Assembly: GCA_902463905.1 (NCBI GenBank)
Contig: CABQHF010000009.1
Location: 1-21,065, forward strand
Direction of reading: 5' to 3'
Source: an uncultured Faecalibacterium sp.
GTDB taxonomy: Bacteria > Bacillota > Clostridia > Oscillospirales > Ruminococcaceae
DNA length: 21,065 nt
The position numbers were made by a program, and so were the translations under genes. The notes beneath the pieces are model-generated. The model searched no databases. It had not been told where the DNA came from and saw only the letters and a list, made by a program, of their open reading frames with translations. Below, piece by piece: positions 14,371 through 21,065 of this stretch (position 1 is its first letter; the number at the start of each line of letters is the position of its first letter).

Positions 14371-15921
14371 ATGAACAGCAAATTTATGACCCCACAGCAG
14401 GCGGTAGAGCTGGTGCCGGACAATGCCAGCGTGGCGGTTTCGGGCAACGGCGGCGGCATCATGGAGCCGAACTTCCTGTTTGAAGCACTGGAAGAACGCT
14501 TCCTCACCAGCGGCCACCCTACCGGCCTTACCCTGACCCACAGTGCCGGTATCGGCGACAAGGCAGACGGAGGCATCAGCCGCTTTGCCCATGAGGGGAT
14601 GACCCGCCGGGTCGTGGGCGGACACTGGGGCTGGTCGCCCAAGATGCAGGCTCTCGCCAACGAAAACAAGATCGAAGCCTACAACTTCCCGCAGGGTGTT
14701 GTAGCCATGCAGTACCGGGAAGTTGCCGCACACCGCCCCGGTCTGCTGACCAAGACCGGCCTGAAGACCTTTGTAGACCCCCGCATCAGCGGCGCAAAGC
14801 TGAACAGCTGCACCAAAGAGGATCTGGTGGAGGTCGTGAAGTTTAACGGTGAGGAGTGGCTACACTACAAAGCCTATCCCTTCAACATTGCGCTCATCCG
14901 GGGCAGCTACGGCGATGCCGAGGGCAATATCTCAATGGAGCAGGAACCGGCTTATCTGGAAGCCTTGCAGATCGCACAGGCTGTCCACAACTGCGGCGGC
15001 AAGGTCATCGTGCAGGTGAAGTATGCAGCCCGGACCGGCTCCCTTGACCCGAAGAAGGTCCGCATCCCCGGCATTCTGGTGGATGCCGTGGTGGTCTGCC
15101 CGGAGCAGGTGCAGACCATCGAGGGCGAGTACGACCCCGCCCTGACCGGTGACCTGAAGATCCCGGAGGACAGCATTGCCCCGATGAAGCTGGATCAGCG
15201 CAAGGTGGTGGCCCGCCGTGCCGCCATGGAGATGCGCCCCGGCATGATCATGAACCTGGGCTTCGGAATGCCGGACGGCGTGGCAAAGGTGGCTGCCGAA
15301 GAAGGCATCTCCGACTGGGCCAAAATGACCATCGAGCAGGGCATTGTGGGCGGCATCCCGGCCAGCGGTGCCATCTTCGGTGTGGCTTACAACGCCGAAG
15401 CCATGCTGGACGGCCCCTCGCAGTTCGACTTCTACAACGGCGGCGGTCTGGACATGACCTGTCTGGGTCTGGCACAGGCAGACCAGTCCGGCAACGTCAA
15501 CGTCAGTAAGTTCGGCCCCACCATTGCCGGTGCAGGCGGCTTCATCGACATCTCCCAGACCGCCAAAAAATGTGTGTTCTGCGGCACCTTTACCGCAGGC
15601 GGTCTGAAAACGGAGGTCAAGGATGGTCAGCTGCACATCCTGCAGGAGGGCCGGAACAAAAAGTTCCTCAAGCAGGTGGAGCACATCACCTTCAGCGGCG
15701 AGTTTGTCAAGGAGACCCACCAGCCCGTCCTGTATGTGACCGAACGCGCCGTGTTCGAGATGACCGAACAGGGCCTTGTGCTGAAGGAGATCGCACCGGG
15801 CGTTGACCTGCAGAAAGATATTCTGGATCAGATGGACTTTGTGCCGCTGATGCCCGAAGCACCCAAGCAGATGGATGCCCGCATTTTTGAAGACAAGCCC
15901 ATGGGCTTGAAGAACGCATAA
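14371..15921 (+). CDS. Acyl-CoA:carboxylate CoA-transferase, propionate CoA-transferase type
   Basis: Family I CoA-transferase with alpha and beta halves fused in one 516-aa chain, like Pct of Clostridium propionicum and E. coli YdiF. It moves CoA between an acyl-CoA donor and a carboxylic acid through a glutamyl-CoA intermediate. The catalytic glutamate is Glu322 in MTIEQGIVGGIPASG, matching the E-x-G-x-x-G-G-x-P block. Other family segments are FAHEGMTRRVVGGHWG, FNIALIRGSYGDAEGNIS, FDFYNGGGLDMTCLG, GNVNVSKFGPTIAGAGGFID and VFCGTFTAGGLK. It would activate the acid imported by the TRAP system without using ATP. The true substrate may differ from propionate: the N-terminal substrate region (SVAVSGNGGGIMEPNFLF) departs from Pct. 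Confidence 0.93.
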   Translation: MNSKFMTPQQAVELVPDNASVAVSGNGGGIMEPNFLFEALEERFLTSGHPTGLTLTHSAGIGDKADGGISRFAHEGMTRRVVGGHWGWSPKMQALANENKIEAYNFPQGVVAMQYREVAAHRPGLLTKTGLKTFVDPRISGAKLNSCTKEDLVEVVKFNGEEWLHYKAYPFNIALIRGSYGDAEGNISMEQEPAYLEALQIAQAVHNCGGKVIVQVKYAARTGSLDPKKVRIPGILVDAVVVCPEQVQTIEGEYDPALTGDLKIPEDSIAPMKLDQRKVVARRAAMEMRPGMIMNLGFGMPDGVAKVAAEEGISDWAKMTIEQGIVGGIPASGAIFGVAYNAEAMLDGPSQFDFYNGGGLDMTCLGLAQADQSGNVNVSKFGPTIAGAGGFIDISQTAKKCVFCGTFTAGGLKTEVKDGQLHILQEGRNKKFLKQVEHITFSGEFVKETHQPVLYVTERAVFEMTEQGLVLKEIAPGVDLQKDILDQMDFVPLMPEAPKQMDARIFEDKPMGLKNA

Positions 15922-15948
15922 ACACACAGATCACAGGAGGTACTGATC

Positions 15949-16731
15949 ATGATCGAAGGAATCACACTGGAAAAGAAAGAAAACTACGCCATCCTGATGG
16001 TGGACGCCCCCAAGACCCGCAACGCCCTGAGCGTGCCCATCGTGGAGTACATGACCCAGCTGGTGGATGAGGTCATTGCAGACAAGTCCATGCGCTGCCT
16101 TGTCATCACCGGCGGCGGCCCCAAGTCCTTCATTGCAGGCGCAGACATCTCCCAGCTGGTCAAGATGACCCCGGAGGATTCCCGCTACTCCATCGAGGTC
16201 GGCCACAAGCTGTTCTCCAAGTTGGAGACCATGGATATCCCGGTGGTAGCTGCCATCAACGGCTACTGCCTCGGCGGCGGTTTGGAGATCGCCATGAGCT
16301 GCGATATCCGCATCTGCTCTGCCAACGCAAAATTCGGTCTGCCGGAGATCAACATCGGCATGATCCCCGGTTGGGGCGGCACCCTGCGTCTGGCACGGCT
16401 CATCGGTGAGAGCCGCGCCAAGAATATGCTGCTGCGGGGCAAGATGATCACCGCACAGCAGGCCATGGATTACGGTCTGATCGCTGAGGTCTACGACGAT
16501 GTGGACACCATGCGTGCCAAGGCCGAGGAGCTGGCACAGGAGCTGGCGGCAAAGGCTCCCATCACCATGAAGTTCGACAAGCACCTGGTCTACGATGCCG
16601 CAGGCAAGCAGCCCACCGACATTGCCCAGCGGGATGCCAACACCCTCGGCTTCCTGTTCACCACCCACGATGCAAAAGAGGGTCTGACCGCATTCCTCGA
16701 AAAGCGTGCACCCAAGTATGAAGGGAGATAA
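15949..16731 (+). CDS. Enoyl-CoA hydratase/isomerase (crotonase family)
   Basis: 260-aa crotonase that would hydrate, dehydrate or isomerise a CoA thioester. The oxyanion-hole segments are AGADIS (near residues 64-69) and NGYCLGGGLEIA. Both acid/base glutamates of true hydratases are present and correctly spaced: Glu113 in GGGLEIA and Glu133 in GLPEINIGMIPGWGGT (rat crotonase E144 and E164). The C-terminal helical part is complete. The ribosome site AGGAGG is at 15935-15940. It follows the CoA-transferase directly, which fits action on the activated acid. With no thiolase or acyl-CoA dehydrogenase in the operon, complete beta-oxidation is unlikely. Confidence 0.93.
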   Translation: MIEGITLEKKENYAILMVDAPKTRNALSVPIVEYMTQLVDEVIADKSMRCLVITGGGPKSFIAGADISQLVKMTPEDSRYSIEVGHKLFSKLETMDIPVVAAINGYCLGGGLEIAMSCDIRICSANAKFGLPEINIGMIPGWGGTLRLARLIGESRAKNMLLRGKMITAQQAMDYGLIAEVYDDVDTMRAKAEELAQELAAKAPITMKFDKHLVYDAAGKQPTDIAQRDANTLGFLFTTHDAKEGLTAFLEKRAPKYEGR

Positions 16732-16736
16732 CAGCT

Positions 16737-17114
16737 ATGAAAAAGTTCAACATTTTTGAGATCCCCGGTGTGGAGTTTCCTGCCGGCCGGCGAGGCCATG
16801 TGATGTACGGCGAAAACGGCAAGATCAATGGGGAGTATTTCTGCCAGGGCTATTCCGTTATCTATCCGGGCGGTTCTATCCCGATGCACGATCATGAGAC
16901 CATCGAGACCTACACCATCCTGCAGGGCGAGGGTGAAATGACCGTGGACGGCGAGACCCAGCACGTTATCCCCGGCGACAGCGTGTACATCGACCACAAC
17001 CAGCACCACAGCCTGGTCAACACCGGGGACCACGATCTGCACGTCATGTACGTCTACGCCCCCAAGATGGTGGTGGATCACTGGGCGCAGGAGCTTTCCG
17101 GCGAGCTGAAATAA
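16737..17114 (+). CDS. Small cupin domain protein
   Basis: 125-aa single-domain cupin, cytosolic. Motif 1 is GGSIPMHDHETIETYTILQG with metal ligands His51, His53 and Glu57; motif 2 (DGETQHVIPGD, then HHSLVNTG) supplies His91 as the fourth ligand, so the metal site is complete. Such small cupins act as isomerases, epimerases, decarboxylases or ligand sensors, and the sequence does not say which. It starts five bases after the crotonase stop, with GGGAG at 16723-16727, so it is co-translated with the pathway enzymes. A role in converting the substrate or binding an intermediate is inference from context. Confidence 0.9.
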   Translation: MKKFNIFEIPGVEFPAGRRGHVMYGENGKINGEYFCQGYSVIYPGGSIPMHDHETIETYTILQGEGEMTVDGETQHVIPGDSVYIDHNQHHSLVNTGDHDLHVMYVYAPKMVVDHWAQELSGELK

Positions 17115-17149
17115 CAAAACAAAAAGAAACGATACAGGAGGAAAAACTT

Positions 17150-17926
17150 ATGTCTACCGCAAAGAAAACCGCAGTCGTGACCGGCGGCAGCCGTGGCATC
17201 GGCTTTGCCGTGGTCAAGCAGCTGGCCAGCGAGGGCTACAATGTTGCTGTTCTGGATGTGAACGCACTGGAAGATTACCGTGCAAACTTCAATGAGCTGG
17301 ATGCCATGGGTGCGGATTACCTGTACTATCAGGGCAGTGTCACCGACAAGGCCGCACGGGAAGCCTTTCTCGGTGCCGTCATTGCCAAGTACGGCGAAGT
17401 GGATGTGCTGGTCAACAACGCCGGTGTTGCCCCGCTGGTGCGCAGCGACATCCTGGAAATGACCGAGGAGAGCTTCGACCGTGTGGTGGGCATCAACCTG
17501 AAAGGTGCCATGTTCTTCACCCAGCTGGTCGTCAAACAGATGCTCAAGCAGCCGTATCAGGATGGCCGCCGGGCAACCATCGTGAACATCTGCTCCAGCT
17601 CTGCCTACATTTCCTCCATCAGCCGCGGTGAATACTGCATGTCCAAGGCTGGCATGGCCATGATGACCCTGCTGTACGCCGACCGTCTGGCAGCAGAGGG
17701 CATCAACGTCTACGAGATCCGCCCGGGTGTCATCGACACCGACATGACCAAGGTGGTTCACAAGAAGTACAGCGACCTCATCGAGCAGGGAGCCTTCCCC
17801 ATCGCCCGCTGGGGCACCCCGCAGGATATTGCCGATGCTGTCAGCGTCTTTATCAGCGGCAAGCTGAGCTACTGCACCGGCAACTATCTCGATCTGGACG
17901 GCGGCTTCCACATCCCGCGGCTGTAA
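17150..17926 (+). CDS. Short-chain dehydrogenase/reductase (SDR)
   Basis: 258-aa classical SDR that oxidises or reduces a hydroxyl/keto group. The cofactor motif is TGGSRGIG (residues 11-18). Asp36 at the end of the second strand (VAVLDVN) favours NAD(H) over NADP(H). NNAGVAP and the active-site Tyr162-x-x-x-Lys166 (YCMSK) are present, preceded by the serine-rich CSSSAY. The C-terminus (GNYLDLDGGFHI) is like FabG-type 3-oxoacyl reductases, but this gene lies in a catabolic operon and not in a fatty-acid locus. It may act on a hydroxyacid or hydroxyacyl-CoA produced by the crotonase. The ribosome site AGGAGG is at 17136-17141. Confidence 0.94.
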   Translation: MSTAKKTAVVTGGSRGIGFAVVKQLASEGYNVAVLDVNALEDYRANFNELDAMGADYLYYQGSVTDKAAREAFLGAVIAKYGEVDVLVNNAGVAPLVRSDILEMTEESFDRVVGINLKGAMFFTQLVVKQMLKQPYQDGRRATIVNICSSSAYISSISRGEYCMSKAGMAMMTLLYADRLAAEGINVYEIRPGVIDTDMTKVVHKKYSDLIEQGAFPIARWGTPQDIADAVSVFISGKLSYCTGNYLDLDGGFHIPRL

Positions 17927-17974
17927 ACAGACCGTATCCGACCATTTATCTGTAACGGAAAAAGGAGAACCTCT

Positions 17975-18961
17975 ATGCGCCCAGCAAAACGCATCCTGTC
18001 TGCTGTGCTCTGCGCAGCGTTCCTGCTCTGCACCGTGCTCAGCTTGAGTTCCTGCAGCATCGGCAATGGCAAGCGCATCATCCGCATTTCCAATGGTCAA
18101 CCGGAATCGCACCCGGACAATGTTGGGCTGCGAGCCTTCAAGCAATATGTCGAGGAAAATCTCAGCGACAAATACGAAGTACAAATTTATCCCAATGAGC
18201 TGCTTGGCTCCTCCGCCAAGGCACTGGAGCTGCTGCAGACGGGTGCCATCGAGTACGTTGTGTGCAGTACCAGCAACCTTGAAACCTTTGACGACATCTA
18301 CCAGCTGTTCAGCCTGCCGTATCTGTTCAAGGACAAGGACGGCTACGATAAGGTCATCGCCGATAAGGACTTCATGGACAGCATCTACAAGACGACGGAC
18401 GCTTCCGGCTTCCGGGCAGTGGCGGCGTATGATGCCGGTGTCCGCAACGTCTATGCAACAAAGCCGGTCTACACCCCTGCAGACCTGAAAGGTCTGAAGA
18501 TCCGGGTACAGGCAAGCCCCACCAACATCGAGATGATCAACCGGATGGGCGGTGCTGCTGTTGCGATGAGCTACAGCGAGGTCTACACCGGCATCCAGTC
18601 CGGCGTCATCGACGGCGCAGAGAACAGCGAGCTTGCTCTGGTCGCTATGAAGCACGGCGAGGTGGCGACCTATTATACCTACACCCAGCACCAGATCGTG
18701 CCAGATCTGCTGGTAGCGAATGTCCGGTTTCTGGAGGGTCTGAGCGAGGAAGAGGCCGCTGTGTTTGAGGAAGCTGCCCGGATCAGTGCCGAAGTCGAAA
18801 CGCAGGCATGGGCAGAGCAGATCGAAAACGCCAAAAATACGGCTGCACAGCAGATGGGCGTGACCTTCCTCGACACGGATACAGAGGCGTTCCGTCAGCT
18901 GGTGCTGCCTCTGCACGAAAAAAGTCCTGAGCGAAAACCCGAAGCTGAAGCCGTATTATGA
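17975..18961 (+). CDS. dctP: TRAP transporter substrate-binding protein DctP, C-terminus frameshifted
   Basis: Extracytoplasmic receptor that catches a carboxylate for the DctQM permease. It has a lipoprotein signal: basic MRPAKR, a hydrophobic core and the lipobox LSSC with Cys27 as the lipid anchor. Typical DctP features follow (NGQPESHPDNVGLRAFKQYV, PNELLGSSAKALELLQTG) and the conserved ligand-binding Arg177 in GLKIRVQASPT. The frame as it stands gives 328 aa ending SPERKPEAEAVL. A run of six A at 18918-18923 appears one base too long: with five A the frame reads HEKVLSENPKLKPYYDKI and stops at 18990-18992 after 338 aa, a normal DctP end. So only the last helix is altered, by a real mutation, a sequencing error or slippage. 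Ribosome site: AAAGGAG 17961-17967. Confidence 0.9.
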   Translation: MRPAKRILSAVLCAAFLLCTVLSLSSCSIGNGKRIIRISNGQPESHPDNVGLRAFKQYVEENLSDKYEVQIYPNELLGSSAKALELLQTGAIEYVVCSTSNLETFDDIYQLFSLPYLFKDKDGYDKVIADKDFMDSIYKTTDASGFRAVAAYDAGVRNVYATKPVYTPADLKGLKIRVQASPTNIEMINRMGGAAVAMSYSEVYTGIQSGVIDGAENSELALVAMKHGEVATYYTYTQHQIVPDLLVANVRFLEGLSEEEAAVFEEAARISAEVETQAWAEQIENAKNTAAQQMGVTFLDTDTEAFRQLVLPLHEKSPERKPEAEAVL

Positions 18962-19014
18962 CAAGATCCAGCAGATCCAGAACGAAGAATGAAGCGGAAG
19001 GAGGAACGAACTCT

Positions 19015-19506
19015 GTGAAACAACTGAAAGCGGTGCTCAACCGGGTGTTGAGCGTTCTGTGCAAGGTGCTGTTTGCCTTTATGACCCTGCTGGCGGTCTA
19101 TCAGGTCGCCACACGCTATCTGTTCAACAGTCCCAGCTCCTTTTCCGAGGAGCTTCTCAGCTACAGCTTTGCATGGCTGTCCATGCTGGCAGCCGTGCTG
19201 GTGTTTGGCGAACGCGACCATATGCGCCTGTCCTTCTTCAGCGATAAGATCACCGGAGAAAAAGCCATTGTCTTGGCCGCACTGACCGAGGTGCTTATCA
19301 TGCTGTTCGCAGCACTGGTGCTCATCTACGGCGGCAGCACCATCGTGGTGCTCGCCTTGCCCCAGGTCACAGCATCCCTTGGCATCCCGATGGGCTATGT
19401 CTATCTCATCATGCCCGTCAGCGGTGTGCTGATCGTACTTTACAACATCATCAACCTGATGGAGCTGGCGGACGTGTCCCGGACAGAGACAAGGAGAACA
19501 GTATGA
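19015..19506 (+). CDS. dctQ: TRAP transporter small permease DctQ
   Basis: Small membrane subunit that links the binding protein to DctM. The chosen start is GTG 19015 (VKQLKAVLNRVLSVL), 10 bases after AAGGAGG (18998-19004). An in-frame ATG at 18958 would add 19 hydrophilic residues that overlap the dctP tail and look spurious. The product is 163 aa with four hydrophobic helices, the DctQ topology, and the family segment ATRYLFNSPSSFSEELLSYS followed by GERDHMRL. It overlaps dctM by four bases (ATGA). Confidence 0.92.
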   Translation: MKQLKAVLNRVLSVLCKVLFAFMTLLAVYQVATRYLFNSPSSFSEELLSYSFAWLSMLAAVLVFGERDHMRLSFFSDKITGEKAIVLAALTEVLIMLFAALVLIYGGSTIVVLALPQVTASLGIPMGYVYLIMPVSGVLIVLYNIINLMELADVSRTETRRTV

Positions 19507-20810
19507 GTATTGCATTGATTTCCGGCATCATCCTTGCGGCAACACTGGTCATCATGCTGGTAGCAGGCATCCCCATTGCGGTAACGCTGTGCGCTTCTTC
19601 GGTGCTGGCGGTTCTTCCCACACTGAACTTTGAAGCGGCAGTTCTGACTGCGACCCAGCGGATCTTCTCCGGCATTTCCATCTTTACCCTGCTGGCGATC
19701 CCGTTCTTCATCCTTGCAGGAAACATCATGAACAAGGGTGGCATCGCCGTCCGGCTGATTGACCTTGCCAAACTGCTGACCGGACGCATCCCCGGCTCTC
19801 TGGCCCAATGCAACATCGTAGCCAATATGCTGTTTGGTGCCGTGTCCGGCTCCGGCGTGGCAGCTGCCTCCGCCATGGGCTCCATCATTGGCCCCATTGA
19901 AGAAAAGGAGGGGTACGATCCCCGGTTCTCCGCATCGGTCAACGTTGCCACCGCACCCACGGGTCTGCTCATCCCGCCGTCCAGTGCGCTTATCACTTAC
20001 TCGCTCATCAGCGGCGGGACCTCGGTGGCGGCATTGTTCATGGGCGGCTATCTGCCCGGCATCCTGTGGGGACTGGGCTGCATGGTGGTGGCCTATGTCT
20101 ACGCGAAAAAGAGTGGCTACACCGGCTCGGAGCGGGTCGGCGGCAAAGAAGCTCTCCGCATCATTCTACGTGCCATTCCCAGCCTGCTGCTCATCGTCAT
20201 TGTCATTGGCGGCATCATCGGCGGTGTCTTTACTGCCACTGAGGGGGCGGCCATTGCGGTGGCCTACAGCCTGATCCTCTCCGTCCTTTACAAAACCATT
20301 ACATGGGAGGAGCTTGGCAAAGTTCTGCTGGATTCTGCCAAGATGACCGGCACGGTGGTGTTCCTTATCGGAGCCTCCAACGTGACGGCATGGGTCATGA
20401 GCTTTACCGGCATCCCTACTGCGATCTCCTCGGCACTGCTGAGCATCAGCAGCAACCGGATCGTGATCTTCCTGCTCATCAATGTGTTCCTGCTCTTTGT
20501 CGGAACCTTTATGGATATCACGCCGGCCATCCTGATCTTCACGCCGATCTTCCTGCCGATCTGTCAGAGCTTCGGGATGAGTGCTTTGCAGTTCGGCATC
20601 ATGATCACCTACAACCTCTGCATCGGTACGATCACGCCGCCTGTCGGCAACATCCTGTTTGTCGGCATCAAGGTGGCAAAGCTCAAGCTGGAAGAAATGA
20701 TCCGCTTCATTCTTCCATACTATGCCGTGATCGTTCTGGTGCTGCTGGCAGTGACCTTTATTCCTGCCGTAACGCTGTGGCTGCCTTCGCTGGCAGGCTA
20801 CGCCGTTTGA
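19503..20810 (+). CDS. dctM: TRAP transporter large permease DctM
   Basis: Membrane subunit that carries out Na+-driven uptake of the substrate delivered by DctP. The product is 435 aa, normal for DctM, with about 11-12 hydrophobic helices. Family segments are FTLLAIPFFILAGNIMNKGG, NMLFGAVSGSGVAAASAMGS, TAPTGLLIPPSSALITYSL, GVFTATEGAAIAV, FLLFVGTFMDITPAILIFTP and IGTITPPVGNILFVG. The start overlaps dctQ. It is the last gene of the operon. TRAP systems move C4-dicarboxylates, sialic acid, sugar acids, hydroxy or aromatic acids; the sequence does not tell which. Confidence 0.96.
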   Translation: MSIALISGIILAATLVIMLVAGIPIAVTLCASSVLAVLPTLNFEAAVLTATQRIFSGISIFTLLAIPFFILAGNIMNKGGIAVRLIDLAKLLTGRIPGSLAQCNIVANMLFGAVSGSGVAAASAMGSIIGPIEEKEGYDPRFSASVNVATAPTGLLIPPSSALITYSLISGGTSVAALFMGGYLPGILWGLGCMVVAYVYAKKSGYTGSERVGGKEALRIILRAIPSLLLIVIVIGGIIGGVFTATEGAAIAVAYSLILSVLYKTITWEELGKVLLDSAKMTGTVVFLIGASNVTAWVMSFTGIPTAISSALLSISSNRIVIFLLINVFLLFVGTFMDITPAILIFTPIFLPICQSFGMSALQFGIMITYNLCIGTITPPVGNILFVGIKVAKLKLEEMIRFILPYYAVIVLVLLAVTFIPAVTLWLPSLAGYAV

Positions 20811-20862
20811 CCTTCTGACATTCTCGTATTACTTTGCTTATCTCTCGTCCCCTCGTGGGGAA

Positions 20863-20904
20863 CCCCGGACAGCCTGACTCCTAACAGGCCGTCCGGGGCT
20901 TTTT
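20863..20904 (+). terminator. Terminator of the LacI-controlled operon
   Basis: CCCCGGAC (20863-20870) pairs with GTCCGGGG (20891-20898), with an inner GCCTG/CAGGC, then CTTTTT. A small TCCCC/GGGGA hairpin (20848-20861) precedes it. Confidence 0.93.
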
Positions 20905-20927
20905 GCTTGCCGGATAGCTCGGCAAGC
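20905..20927. repeat. Inverted repeat after the operon terminator
   Basis: GCTTGCCG-GATAGCT-CGGCAAGC is a perfect 8-bp inverted repeat without a T-run. A further 9-bp pair, AATCCACCC (20940-20948) and GGGTGGATT (21026-21034), encloses the next terminator. The role is unknown. Confidence 0.6.
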
Positions 20928-20980
20928 CGATGTGGTCCGAATCCACCCTTGAGAGTGAAATTGAAGTTTTGGACAAAACA

Positions 20981-21016
20981 AAAACCTCAACGTACTTGCA
21001 TACGTTGAGGTTTTTT
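20981..21016. terminator. Two-way terminator
   Basis: AAAACCTCAACGTA (20981-20994) pairs perfectly with TACGTTGAGGTTTT (21001-21014) around CTTGCA, with A-rich sequence on the left and T on the right. It probably serves a convergent minus-strand gene at the window edge. Confidence 0.92.
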
Positions 21017-21032
21017 GGTGGGCGCGGGTGGA

Positions 21033-21065
21033 TTACGCAAGCCGCGCATCTAAAAAAGCCCCGCA
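21033..21065 (-). CDS. Possible 3' end of a minus-strand gene (cut by the window)
   Basis: On the minus strand the last bases read …GAFLDARLA followed by TAA (21033-21035), and a two-way terminator lies 17 bases beyond. Ten codons are too few to identify a family, and other readings cannot be excluded. Confidence 0.2.
   Translation of the reverse strand, partial: CGAFLDARLA

Noticed and set aside
18958..19014. ATG 18958 as the dctQ start
   Set aside because: It would add an Arg/Ser/Lys-rich stretch that is the out-of-frame reading of the dctP tail. GTG 19015 has the ribosome site and the family N-terminus.
21011..21045. Minus-strand tRNA 3' end at the window edge (…GCGCCCACCA after a terminator)
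   Set aside because: No T-loop of the TTCRA type follows at the right distance, and GGGTGGATT does not form a T-arm.

Overview
The window looks like chromosome of a gut Bacillota of the Oscillospiraceae, most likely Faecalibacterium or a close relative. The reasons are the GC-rich coding sequence with strong GGAGG ribosome sites, a Bacillota-type sufCBDSU operon (SufU rather than SufE/IscU), and pairs of small Clostridia-type orphan families. The genus call is inference from gene content and protein wording; no database search was run.

Layout. (1) 1-1317: 3' part of a MATE efflux transporter and its terminator. (2) 1400-6480: the complete SUF iron-sulfur assembly operon sufC-B-D-S-U. It has its own sigma-A promoter, a terminator-like hairpin in the leader and a strong terminator; the genes overlap or nearly touch. 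(3) 6489-8041: a monocistronic AGCS sodium:alanine/glycine symporter with a near-consensus promoter overlapped by a palindrome. (4) 8132-8855: two small conserved proteins (DUF6054-like and DUF2500-like), then a two-way terminator shared with a minus-strand tRNA-Ala(GGC) that has a consensus promoter. (5) About 9160-11031: a graveyard of gene fragments. It holds a DUF4956-like remnant, a phosphoesterase N-terminus, the C-terminus of a phage minor capsid protein carrying an A/T-rich toxin-like extension, a 55-aa ORF in the immunity position, a tRNA-Trp(CCA), the N-terminus of a phage scaffold protein and the N-terminus of a large serine recombinase. (6) 11049-20904: a minus-strand LacI-family regulator divergent from a seven-gene operon. 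That operon encodes a fumarate-reductase-like flavoprotein, a propionate-type CoA-transferase, a crotonase, a cupin, a short-chain dehydrogenase and a three-part TRAP transporter. Three operators with an AACGTT core sit at the shared intergenic region and inside the operon. (7) 20905-21065: hairpins, a two-way terminator and possibly the tail of a minus-strand gene.

How the parts work together. SufS and SufU mobilise sulfur onto the SufBCD scaffold. In the catabolic operon, the TRAP system (DctPQM) would import a carboxylate, the CoA-transferase would activate it, and the crotonase, dehydrogenase and flavoprotein would hydrate/dehydrate and oxidise or reduce it. LacI would control the operon in response to the substrate or an intermediate. 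No thiolase or acyl-CoA synthetase is present, which suggests a CoA loop rather than beta-oxidation; the substrate cannot be read from the sequence.

Best candidates for something new: the phage capsid-toxin/immunity remnant at 9612-10428, and the LacI-controlled TRAP/CoA-transferase/flavoprotein operon. One apparent one-base insertion in an A6 run changes the C-terminus of the TRAP binding protein and should be checked against reads.
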